7,151 nucleotides of DNA from Treponema sp. GTDB taxonomy: Bacteria; Spirochaetota; Spirochaetia; Treponematales; Breznakiellaceae. The DNA lies in the NCBI GenBank assembly GCA_031284105.1, contig JAITAN010000174.1, positions 1-7,151 of the forward strand, written 5' to 3'. The notes under the pieces were generated by a model, which saw only the letters and a program-made list of their open reading frames with translations, searched no databases and was not told the origin of the DNA. Position 1 is the stretch's first letter; each line of letters starts with the position of its first letter. Positions 1-5,505 of this stretch are shown in pieces. The position numbers and the translations under genes are program-made.

Positions 1-759
1 CAAATAAAAAATATAGGTTTTTCTTTTCATGGCATTCACAATGAATTTATAAAACTTCTTGATGTCTATGACTGGGATTTTTGTCAGATACAATATAATT
101 ATATAAACATAAACTATCAGGCAGGTATGACGGGATTGAAGAAGGCGGCGGATAAAGGTTTGTCCGTTATAATTATGGAACCTTTATTGGGAGGAAAGCT
201 CGCAAACGGATTGCCCGGAAAAGCCCTTAATATATTCAAATCGGAACATGGTTCATTAACACCGGCGGCATGGGCATTGAGATGGGTATGGAACCAAAAG
301 GAAGTTACCGTTGTTTTATCCGGTATGAATGAAATGGCGCAACTTGAGGAAAATATTGAAACGGCAAAGAATGCCATCCCCGGTATGTTGACGGAAGCGG
401 AGATCGAAGTATACGAATCGGTACTAAAAATAATTAATGCCTCGTATAAAATACCCTGTACCGGTTGTAATTATTGTATGCCTTGTCCGCAAAATGTAAA
501 TATTCCGGCATGTTTTGCGGCATATAACGTATCTTATACCGTTGGTTTGATTTCTGGTTTTCAACAATATATAACAAGTACCGGAGCAACCGATCCAAGA
601 AAAAATTATGCCGCAAGCAAGTGCAAGGAATGTGGAAAATGTGAAAAGAAATGTCCTCAGCATATTCCAATAATAAAATCGTTAAGAAATGTTGCAAAAA
701 GAATGGAACCATTTTGGTATAAAACCGCATTGAATATATTTATCAAATTAAGGGGTTAA
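1..759 (+). CDS. Aldo/keto reductase with C-terminal 4Fe-4S ferredoxin-like domain (5' end outside window)
   Basis: The reading frame is open from base 1 to the TAA at 757-759, giving 252 residues of a protein whose N-terminus lies to the left. The first ATG in the window (127) is internal, because the frame before it reads as family sequence (KNIGFSFHG, then FCQIQYNYIN), the later beta strands of an aldo/keto reductase barrel. Further barrel motifs are IIMEPLLGGKLAN (about 172-210) and VLSGMNEMAQLEENI (about 313-357). The tail carries two cysteine clusters: CxxCxxCxxCP (codons from 457 to 486) and CxxCxxCxxxCP (codons from 622 to 654), as expected for two 4Fe-4S clusters. This architecture matches the COG1453-type predicted oxidoreductases, which combine an NAD(P)H-dependent barrel with a ferredoxin-like tail. 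The substrate is unknown. No poly-T terminator follows the stop; the GC-rich block at 768-911 comes next. Confidence 0.9.
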   Translation, partial: QIKNIGFSFHGIHNEFIKLLDVYDWDFCQIQYNYININYQAGMTGLKKAADKGLSVIIMEPLLGGKLANGLPGKALNIFKSEHGSLTPAAWALRWVWNQKEVTVVLSGMNEMAQLEENIETAKNAIPGMLTEAEIEVYESVLKIINASYKIPCTGCNYCMPCPQNVNIPACFAAYNVSYTVGLISGFQQYITSTGATDPRKNYAASKCKECGKCEKKCPQHIPIIKSLRNVAKRMEPFWYKTALNIFIKLRG

Positions 760-767
760 ATAATAGG

Positions 768-911
768 TACGCCCGGCGTCCATGCCGGGGCGTGCGCCGT
801 CAGTCGGCGATTCGGGGTTCCGACGGGTGATTGAGGGAGCGGGGGTGGTTGCTTGGGGTAAAGCTCCGCCGCTTTCGCGGGCAGGTCATCTGTGCGGCGG
901 GGCGGGGCGTA
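768..911. repeat. GC-rich intergenic block with TACGCCC/GGGCGTA ends
   Basis: This 144-bp stretch is strikingly GC-rich between AT-rich flanks. It opens with TACGCCC (768-774) and closes with the exact inverse GGGCGTA (905-911). Inside are several short perfect hairpins: CCCGGC/GCCGGG (772-777 with 784-789), CGCCG/CGGCG near 795-810, and CCGC/GCGG with a TTTC loop near 869-880. No credible coding sequence is present; the minus-strand ORF across it has proline- and arginine-rich low-complexity content typical of GC-rich shadow frames. A second block with the same kind of ends lies at 5293-5417, which suggests a dispersed element. Membership of a repeat family is inferred from only two examples. 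Confidence 0.5.
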
Positions 912-920
912 TATACCGTA

Positions 921-934
921 GTTAGGCGAAATTG
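921..934 (+). other. Possible integron-type recombination core site, left of the EamA gene
   Basis: GTTAGGC (921-927) fits the GTTRRRY core of integron attC/attI sites. With its extension GTTAGGCGAAATTG it matches 12 of 14 positions of a second site, GTTAGACGACATTG (1563-1576), on the other side of the EamA gene. No matching RYYYAAC box was found upstream of it; the GC-rich block occupies that space. The call is speculative, since a 7-base degenerate motif is common and only the extended match makes it notable. Confidence 0.3.
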
Positions 935-967
935 CCGCAAACGTTGTTAATAAAATATTTGAAAATA

Positions 968-995
968 TTGACAAAAAAATAATATAGAATATACT
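968..995 (+). promoter_or_regulatory. Sigma70-type promoter of the EamA gene
   Basis: A perfect -35 box TTGACA (968-973) is followed after 16 bases by TATACT (990-995) as the -10 box. Transcription would start at about 1001-1003, immediately before the ATG at 1004. The transcript would therefore be leaderless or nearly so, and the AAGG at 996-999 may not be part of the mRNA. Confidence 0.55.
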
Positions 996-1003
996 AAGGC
1001 ATT

Positions 1004-1417
1004 ATGTGGATTGTATATGCACTACTATCCGCCTTTTTTGCGGGATTAACCTCAATTTTGGCAAAAATTGGTATTGGAAATATAAATTCAAATCTGGCTA
1101 CAGCAATACGAACTATTGTAGTTTTAATTATGTCTTGGACTATTGTTTTTGTAACTGGAAAACATAATGGTATTGTAAATATTGGATATAAAAATTTACT
1201 CTTTTTAATATTGTCTGGAATAGCGACCGGATTGTCATGGCTTTGTTATTATAGAGCCTTACAGATCGGTGAGGCATCAAGAGTTATACCAATAGATAAA
1301 TTTAGTTTGGTAATTGGAATGGTATTGGCATCTATTGTGTTAAGAGAAACAATAACAGTTAAAACAATTATTGGAGGAGCTTTAATCACAATTGGTACAT
1401 TTGTTTTAATATTTTGA
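1004..1417 (+). CDS. Single-domain EamA-family membrane transporter, 137 aa
   Basis: This is a small integral membrane protein with five predicted hydrophobic segments, at about residues 2-22, 31-52, 64-86, 90-112 and 118-137. The motif CYYRALQIGEASRVIPIDKF (residues 81-100) and the ending TIIGGALITIGTFVLIF are typical of the EamA (DUF6) half-domain. Most EamA transporters hold two such domains and ten segments. This is a one-domain form of the COG2510 type, which would probably have to work as a dimer; that is an inference by analogy with other small drug/metabolite-type transporters. The substrate is unknown. The ATG at 1004 is the first start after a strong promoter. The gene is visibly much more AT-rich than the phoH and pgpH genes. 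It sits alone between integron-like sites and next to an IS remnant, which suggests horizontal acquisition. Confidence 0.87.
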   Translation: MWIVYALLSAFFAGLTSILAKIGIGNINSNLATAIRTIVVLIMSWTIVFVTGKHNGIVNIGYKNLLFLILSGIATGLSWLCYYRALQIGEASRVIPIDKFSLVIGMVLASIVLRETITVKTIIGGALITIGTFVLIF

Positions 1418-1445
1418 TGGGAAAGAAACAGTGCCCATCTGTTTT
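1416..1445 (+). terminator. Weak factor-independent terminator after the EamA gene
   Basis: GATGGG (1416-1421, overlapping the stop codon) pairs with CCCATC (1434-1439) and is followed by TGTTTT. An alternative overlapping stem is AAACAG/CTGTTT (1426-1431 with 1439-1444). Either stem is short and the T-tract is modest, so termination may be partial. Confidence 0.4.
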
Positions 1446-1512
1446 ATGTATACACAAAAATATTTGATGAATATAAGAATGGTATTAATAAAAGAATATT
1501 GTGAAATACGGC

Positions 1513-1569
1513 AACGTCGCATAAAACAGATCGGTATGCGATCCGCCGCATACAACTAGAACGTTAGAC
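1513..1569 (+). other. attC-like hairpin with GTTAGAC core
   Basis: The site ends with GTTAGAC (1563-1569), a GTTRRRY core. The inner part folds into a perfect 7-bp stem, GTATGCG (1534-1540) with CGCATAC (1547-1553), around a 6-base loop. The outer part can pair AACGT (1513-1517) with ACGTT (1561-1565). The overall length of about 57-60 bases and the imperfect two-part stem resemble integron attC recombination sites. A strict RYYYAAC left box is missing; the nearest candidate, ATAAAAC (1521-1527), fits only partly. A further CGCATA copy (1518-1523) could compete for TATGCG. Confidence 0.33.
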
Positions 1570-1788
1570 GACATTGGGGCTAAAATTCTTTGAAGATATT
1601 GGAATTCCCCCCATGTGATGACCGTAGGTCAGGCTTACCTTGCAATGTGTTGCCGCTATTGGCATAGCATATCCGAGCGCCGAATGTCTACGCCGCTTAT
1701 TATGATACGGTTCGATATACTCAAGAATCGCAACCCTCACCTCCTCTTTGATGCGCCTCCCTTCCCGTATCGCCCCGGCGTGCTTCAC
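1564..1788 (-). pseudogene. IS3-family transposase (OrfB) C-terminal remnant
   Basis: On the minus strand, 74 codons from a GTG at 1788 end at a TAA at 1566-1564. The stretch EEVRVAILEYIEPYHNKRRR followed by HSALGYAMP is the characteristic C-terminal end of IS3-family OrfB transposases, just after the last catalytic region. Everything N-terminal is missing: the DDE catalytic residues are not found upstream in any frame, and the sequence before GRRIKEE no longer resembles OrfB. The last part, beyond ALGYAMP, does not look like family sequence and may be read-through into flanking DNA. Related debris, such as the frame reading ERKLGGREQTDRELMKLI on the minus strand near 1790-1860, may belong to the same decayed element. 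It is non-functional. Confidence 0.75.
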
Positions 1789-1991
1789 ATATCCGGCTGA
1801 TGAGCTTCATCAACTCCCGATCCGTCTGCTCGCGCCCGCCGAGTTTCCTTTCACGCTCCTTTGATCATGGCTTAACGTCCTATCCTTTCAATCGGTGGAG
1901 GTTCATATTAATGGGTTTGTTTGATTGACACCGGTCATTGAATTGGCGTTATGCCAACGGGTAATAAGAACTATATCTTGACTTTTTCTTA
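1789..1991. other. Intergenic stretch with likely IS debris
   Basis: There is no intact gene here. On the minus strand, about 1790-1870 contains short open stretches with an AAAGGAG motif that could be decayed transposase sequence in another frame. A small perfect hairpin, TTGGC/GCCAA (1943-1947 with 1953-1957), lies near the right side. The outer ends of the IS element could not be located. The ybeY gene, which commonly follows the 7TM-HD gene in bacterial genomes, is not present. Confidence 0.4.
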
Positions 1992-2017
1992 CGAGCGTTC
2001 CGTTTCCGCAACGCTCG
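1992..2017 (-). terminator. Strong hairpin just past the pgpH-like stop codon
   Basis: CGAGCGTT (1992-1999) and AACGCTCG (2010-2017) form a perfect 8-bp stem with a 10-base loop, 8 bases beyond the minus-strand stop codon (2028-2026). The RNA after the stem is A-rich (TAAGAAAAAG), not U-rich. It is therefore not a textbook intrinsic terminator and could instead be a 3'-end stabilising or Rho-assisted structure. Its position makes an end-of-operon role likely. Confidence 0.45.
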
Positions 2018-2025
2018 CGGCATCC

Positions 2026-4263
2026 TTATTTCTCCTTGCTGTCCTTGCTCTCTTTTGGATACTCTATGCGCGAATGATAGTAGCTTGCCAGTACGCGGAC
2101 AAATGCCTTTTTAATGATTTCCAAATCCCGGAATGTGAGTTCCGATTCGGCAAGCTGTCCATGTTCAAGCTTGCGATTGATAAGCGTTTGGATGAATTCT
2201 TCGATTTTTGTCGCGGTTTTCTTCTCAAGCGTCCGCACCGCGGCTTCTGCCGTATCGGCAAGCATGACTACCGCGGATTCCCGCGAGCGCGGGGGATTGC
2301 CCGGATAGGAAAAATCCTCAATACTCACCTCCGTTTCCTGTTCAAGCGCCTTGTGGTAAAAAAATTGTATGACCGAATTCCCGTGATGTTCCGCGATGAT
2401 GTCTATAACTTTCCTGGGCAGTTTCATGTTACGCCCCTTTTCAATACCGAGTTTAACATGGCTGCGCAAAATAGTCGCGGACAGGCGCGGCGGAATCTCG
2501 TCGTGTTTATTATGACCGGACTGGTTTTCCACAAAGTACTCAGGCTGCTCCATTTTGCCTATATCGTGATAATACGCGCCGACCCGCGCAAGAAGGGAAT
2601 TCGCCCCGATTTCTTGACACGCGGCTTCGGCAAGCTGCGCCACCATGAACGAATGGCTATAAGTACCGGGCGCTATGGTAAAAAGCCGCCTTATGATGGG
2701 CGCGTTCAAATCGGACAACTCAATGAGCCTGAATGTAGTCGCCGCGTTAAGCCCGCTTTCCAGAAGCGGCAGAATGCCCAAAACGAGTATACCGGATGCC
2801 ATGCCGTTAAGCGCAGCCCAGAATAGCAGCGCAGGGTAGTCTTTTGCCGGTAAATGTTGAATAAGCATCACCGCGATAACCGTAACGCAGTTTGCCGCGG
2901 CGATAAAGATGCCGGCTTTCACCAGATCCATGCGGCGTTCGGCGTTATTCAAGGTGCAGGAACCCACAAGACCCGACACAAGAGCTATAATATATGCCGG
3001 CATATCAAAAGAACCGGTAAGAAAGCTCACCAGAGGCAGCGCAAACGCCCACGCAAAGGCAAGATAGGAGCCTATCAGGATGGAAGGCAGCATGATCACC
3101 AATGCCGTAGGAAGCAGGAGCGAAATAGGAAAGAAGCCGTTATTAAATGGCAGCGTTTTCGCCAGCGTCGCCCCGATGACGTACAGACTCGTAAGCGCGG
3201 TAAGCAAGTAAATCTCACTGTCGCTCAAACGCCGCCCTATGAGTCTAGCGTTCCCGATAAAAATAAAAAGGGCGTAGAGCATAAGAAAGAGGAAAATCTG
3301 TCCTACTATACCAGGAAAATCATTTTCGGACAAAGCGGAACTCAACGCATTTAAGGAAACCATGTCTTCTTCTTTTACGATAAATCCCTTCTTTATGATC
3401 CGTTGTCCCCGCTCAATATGAATGAGAGCCGGCTTGACGTGCGCGGCCGCTTCTTGTACCCGTTCCTCGGTATCTGTTTTTGAGAAAAATAGGTTTTCCA
3501 GAAAGAAATGTTTTAGCAGATCGTAGCCGATGCTCTTGAGCGTGGCGGACGCGGCGGATTCGAGGTACTTACCCATGTGGTCGATTAGATTAGCCGGCGT
3601 AACGATGCCGGCGAAATTCACCTGTTTCTTGTCGATAGAGGAACCTGAATGCCGCAATACCTCAACCGTGATAGGGTTGTACCTGCTAAGCTCGTTTCTC
3701 GGCAGAGAGAAAATCCCCCCTTCCATGAAATGAATAAGGACTTTCTTCGCGTCTGAAAGTATTTGACTCCGGTCAAGGCTCTGGAAAAGGGTATCCAATG
3801 TTTCTGCGGGAAATACATCGGGGAATTCCGAATAGATCAGCATACGGAAATCTTCGGAAGCGGGTTCTTCATCTATGGTATTCTTTTCAAAAAAATCGTA
3901 ACATAAGGAAACAAAACGGTCATAATTCCGTTCGGCTTCAAGGTTCTTTTCGCTTTCATAGAGGAAAACCGCAGACACAAGGCGTTTCTGATCTTCAATG
4001 AGCCGATTTGTCGCATCTTCATCTATGTAAGAAACCGGTTTTATCGCTATCACATCATGTTCCGCGACTTTTCCAACTTCAAATTCACTTAAATTGCCGA
4101 TACCGGTATGAGAATTCGCCGAATTTATCACCACGCTCGCCGAAAGCAGCAATGCAGCAACCGTGGCAATCGCCGGACCGCGGCGGATATTTGCATCCTT
4201 GATCCATTTAAGCATAACGTTAATGCATATTTCTCGCAGATTAAATTTATTTTTCGTTGTCAT
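2026..4263 (-). CDS. pgpH: 7TM-HD family phosphodiesterase (PgpH/YqfF type, probably c-di-AMP)
   Basis: This 745-residue protein has the full 7TMR-HD architecture. An N-terminal membrane anchor (about 31-48) is followed by an extracytoplasmic 7TMR-HDED region (about 50-310), a seven-helix membrane block (about 318-510) and a cytoplasmic HD domain (about 530-730). The metal-binding residues are all visible: H537 in TYSHSFM, H566-D567 in YYHDIGK, H602, H626-H627 in AEHHGN, and D670 in MLADTAEA. Characterised members (PgpH of Listeria) hydrolyse cyclic di-AMP to pApA; applying that activity here is inference from the family. The ATG at 4263 overlaps the end of phoH by 17 bases, implying translational coupling. 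No strong Shine-Dalgarno precedes it, and an ATG at residue 17 (4215) is a possible alternative start. The charged C-terminal tail (KESKDSKEK) is unremarkable. Confidence 0.9.
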   Translation of the reverse strand: MTTKNKFNLREICINVMLKWIKDANIRRGPAIATVAALLLSASVVINSANSHTGIGNLSEFEVGKVAEHDVIAIKPVSYIDEDATNRLIEDQKRLVSAVFLYESEKNLEAERNYDRFVSLCYDFFEKNTIDEEPASEDFRMLIYSEFPDVFPAETLDTLFQSLDRSQILSDAKKVLIHFMEGGIFSLPRNELSRYNPITVEVLRHSGSSIDKKQVNFAGIVTPANLIDHMGKYLESAASATLKSIGYDLLKHFFLENLFFSKTDTEERVQEAAAHVKPALIHIERGQRIIKKGFIVKEEDMVSLNALSSALSENDFPGIVGQIFLFLMLYALFIFIGNARLIGRRLSDSEIYLLTALTSLYVIGATLAKTLPFNNGFFPISLLLPTALVIMLPSILIGSYLAFAWAFALPLVSFLTGSFDMPAYIIALVSGLVGSCTLNNAERRMDLVKAGIFIAAANCVTVIAVMLIQHLPAKDYPALLFWAALNGMASGILVLGILPLLESGLNAATTFRLIELSDLNAPIIRRLFTIAPGTYSHSFMVAQLAEAACQEIGANSLLARVGAYYHDIGKMEQPEYFVENQSGHNKHDEIPPRLSATILRSHVKLGIEKGRNMKLPRKVIDIIAEHHGNSVIQFFYHKALEQETEVSIEDFSYPGNPPRSRESAVVMLADTAEAAVRTLEKKTATKIEEFIQTLINRKLEHGQLAESELTFRDLEIIKKAFVRVLASYYHSRIEYPKESKDSKEK

Positions 4264-5218
4264 AAGCTTGTATTATCTTCTTAATAAGAAGATTACGGAC
4301 AACATCCGTTGTATGGAGGTAGGAAAAATGTATCCCTTCAACGTTTTTGAGCAGGGAAACCGCATGAATCAACCCGGAATCGACTCGTTTCGGCAGATCG
4401 ACTTGGGTTATATCTCCGGTGATAATGGAACGCGATCCCTGTCCAAGCCGCGTCAGAAACATCTTCATCTGTTCTTTGGTGGTATTCTGCGCCTCATCAA
4501 GGATAACGATGCTGTCGTTGAGACTCCTTCCCCGCATGTATGCAAGGGGCGCTATCTCTATGGCCCCGGTATCTTCAAGCCGGCGAATGACTTCAAACGG
4601 CACAAGGGACTCCATCGCATCGTACAGAGGGCGCAAATAGGGGTTTATCTTCTGTATGAGATCGCCGGGCAAAAATCCAAGGCTCTCTCCTGCTTCCACC
4701 ACCGGACGCGTCAGCGCCAGCTTCCTCACCTTCTTCGATAGGAGGAGGCGGAGCGCCTCGGCAACGGCGAGGTACGTCTTACCGGTACCTGCGGGTCCTA
4801 TACAGAAACTGACATCGCATGAACGCATCCCCTGTATGTACCGGGCCTGATTCCCGCTCCTCGGGTACACGCGGCGGAATCCGCTTGGAATATGGATAAC
4901 CGCTTCCCGTATGGGATCGCGTTCCGGCGCGGCCGCCTCCATGGTTCCGGCGAGCGCCTTAACGTAATCGCTTGAAGGGCTTTCACCGGAACGCGCTGCA
5001 ACAACGAGGCTGTCTATCACCGCTTTGAACCGCGCAACGGCTTCTTCACCGGTATGCTCCATGCGTATCTCATTGCCGCGTGCAAACACCCTGCCGCCTA
5101 ATTCCGCCTCAATCGTTCTCAGATTGCCGTCATTCACGCCGCACACCCTCGATAAAATATCCTGATTATCAAGAACAACGATCATTTCCAAATTTTCCAA
5201 ATCTTCCCAATTTTCCAA
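4247..5218 (-). CDS. phoH: PhoH-family ATPase (YbeZ-like)
   Basis: This is a P-loop ATPase of the PhoH family, thought to act in RNA metabolism together with YbeY. Counted from a TTG start at 5218 (323 aa, close to the roughly 320 aa usual for the family), the Walker A motif GPAGTGKT is at 141-148 and Walker B VILDEAQN is at 238-245. The conserved TRPVVEAGESLGFLPGD (170-186) and SIITGDITQVDLP (264-276) segments are intact. The first 100 or so residues form the usual small N-terminal domain. The start is uncertain. The frame stays open to a TTG at 5287, but that codon overlaps a likely -35 box and has no ribosome binding site. GGAGG (5236-5232) lies 13 bases before the TTG at 5218, and an ATG follows at 5185. 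Family similarity begins around that ATG (MIVVLDNQDIL). The gene is first in an operon with pgpH. Confidence 0.88.
   Translation of the reverse strand: MENWEDLENLEMIVVLDNQDILSRVCGVNDGNLRTIEAELGGRVFARGNEIRMEHTGEEAVARFKAVIDSLVVAARSGESPSSDYVKALAGTMEAAAPERDPIREAVIHIPSGFRRVYPRSGNQARYIQGMRSCDVSFCIGPAGTGKTYLAVAEALRLLLSKKVRKLALTRPVVEAGESLGFLPGDLIQKINPYLRPLYDAMESLVPFEVIRRLEDTGAIEIAPLAYMRGRSLNDSIVILDEAQNTTKEQMKMFLTRLGQGSRSIITGDITQVDLPKRVDSGLIHAVSLLKNVEGIHFSYLHTTDVVRNLLIKKIIQAYDNEK
5183..5218 (-). repeat. phoH: Four imperfect 9-bp tandem repeats at the phoH start
   Basis: Read on the minus strand, the units are TTGGAAAAT, TGGGAAGAT, TTGGAAAAT and TTGGAAATG. They translate to LEN, WED, LEN and LEM. Three units begin with TTG, a possible start codon, and each contains GGAA or GGGAAG, which is purine-rich like a weak ribosome binding site. 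The last unit ends in the ATG that may be the true start. Confidence 0.7.
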
Positions 5219-5257
5219 AAAGTTTAGAAAACCTCCCTCTCTATATCCGTTATATCC

Positions 5258-5287
5258 AGTGTAACTGCTTATTGTATAAGTAGTCAA
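5258..5287 (-). promoter_or_regulatory. Candidate promoter of the phoH-pgpH operon
   Basis: On the minus strand TTGACT (5287-5282) is followed after 18 bases by TACACT (5263-5258), which matches the -10 consensus at four of six positions. Transcription would start near 5251, leaving a short leader that carries GGAGG at 5236-5232. The match is moderate. The edge of a GC-rich block lies a few bases upstream. Confidence 0.4.
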
Positions 5288-5292
5288 GTAGG

Positions 5293-5417
5293 ATACGCCA
5301 TCGAGCGCGCGCTTCGGGTTGCCGGCTGAACTCGCTGCAAGTCCGGCTTGAAACGTCCGCCCCGCCGGAAGGCCGAAGGCGCCCCTGCCCCCGGCGCGGC
5401 CGGCAAAAGGGGCGTAT
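5293..5417. repeat. Second GC-rich intergenic block with ATACGCC/GGCGTAT ends
   Basis: This 125-bp GC-rich stretch lies between the divergent phoH and glutathione peroxidase promoters. ATACGCC (5293-5299) is the exact inverse of GGCGTAT (5411-5417). The inside can form stems such as GCCGG/CCGGC and TCCGGC/GCCGGA (around 5320-5372). The ends resemble those of the block at 768-911 (TACGCCC and GGGCGTA), while the inner sequences are not obviously alignable by eye. ORFs crossing it on the minus strand are arginine- and proline-rich shadows. Confidence 0.5.
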
Positions 5418-5431
5418 ACAATGGAAGCGGG

Positions 5432-5460
5432 TTGACAAAATGATATACGTGCGATAAATT
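5432..5460 (+). promoter_or_regulatory. Promoter of the gpx-flavodoxin-ohrR operon
   Basis: A perfect TTGACA -35 box (5432-5437) is followed after 17 bases by TAAATT (5455-5460), a four-of-six -10 box. The predicted start near 5467 gives a leader of about 39 bases ending in a strong GGAGG (5495-5499), six bases before the ATG at 5506. An imperfect dyad spanning 5451-5467 (GC-AT-A ... T-AT-GC) overlaps the -10 region. Confidence 0.65.
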
Positions 5461-5479
5461 ATATTGCGTAAAATTAAGT

Positions 5480-5493
5480 TTCAATAAATTGAA
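5480..5493. promoter_or_regulatory. Perfect dyad, candidate OhrR operator
   Basis: TTCAATAAATTGAA is a perfect 14-bp palindrome in the 5' leader, just before the ribosome binding site of the peroxidase gene. It resembles the Bacillus subtilis OhrR operator core (TACAATT-AAATTGTA, recalled from the literature), with the same CAAT/ATTG half-site core and one base less in the centre. Because the third gene of this operon is an OhrR-type regulator, an autoregulatory operator is a reasonable inference. AT-rich palindromes do occur by chance. Confidence 0.4.
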
Positions 5494-5505
5494 TGGAGGA
5501 TTTCA

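Noticed and set aside
756..974. Minus-strand ORF of 72 codons over the left GC-rich block
   Set aside because: Proline-rich low-complexity content in hairpin-rich DNA. It overlaps the putative EamA promoter and has no homologous look.
1943..1957. Small hairpin TTGGC/GCCAA as terminator
   Set aside because: The stem is only five base pairs with no T-tract on either strand. The 8-bp stem at 1992-2017 is the better candidate for the operon end.
1951..2826. Plus-strand open frame of 291 codons
   Set aside because: It lies antisense to the HD domain and last membrane segments of the pgpH-like gene, has arginine/lysine-rich shadow composition, and shows no recognisable domain. The minus-strand frame carries all the conserved motifs.
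2854..3354. Plus-strand open frame of 166 codons
   Set aside because: It is antisense to the membrane domain of the pgpH-like gene. The translation is a basic, low-complexity shadow.
4163..4741. Plus-strand open frame of 192 codons
   Set aside because: It runs antisense to the conserved Walker B half of phoH and across the phoH-pgpH junction, with no domain and no ribosome binding site.
5183..5218. CRISPR-like repeats
   Set aside because: The units are 9 bp, directly tandem without spacers, and in a coding or leader region. This is not a CRISPR array.
5219..5287. phoH start at the TTG at 5287 (346 aa)
   Set aside because: The TTG is part of a TTGACT -35-like box, no ribosome binding site precedes it, and the first 23 residues do not resemble the family. 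A later start, after GGAGG at 5236-5232, is more likely.
5250..5484. Minus-strand ORFs of 62 and 66 codons across the GC-rich block
   Set aside because: Arginine/proline/alanine-rich translations in two overlapping frames, caused by GC-rich repeat DNA. No motif and no start signals.
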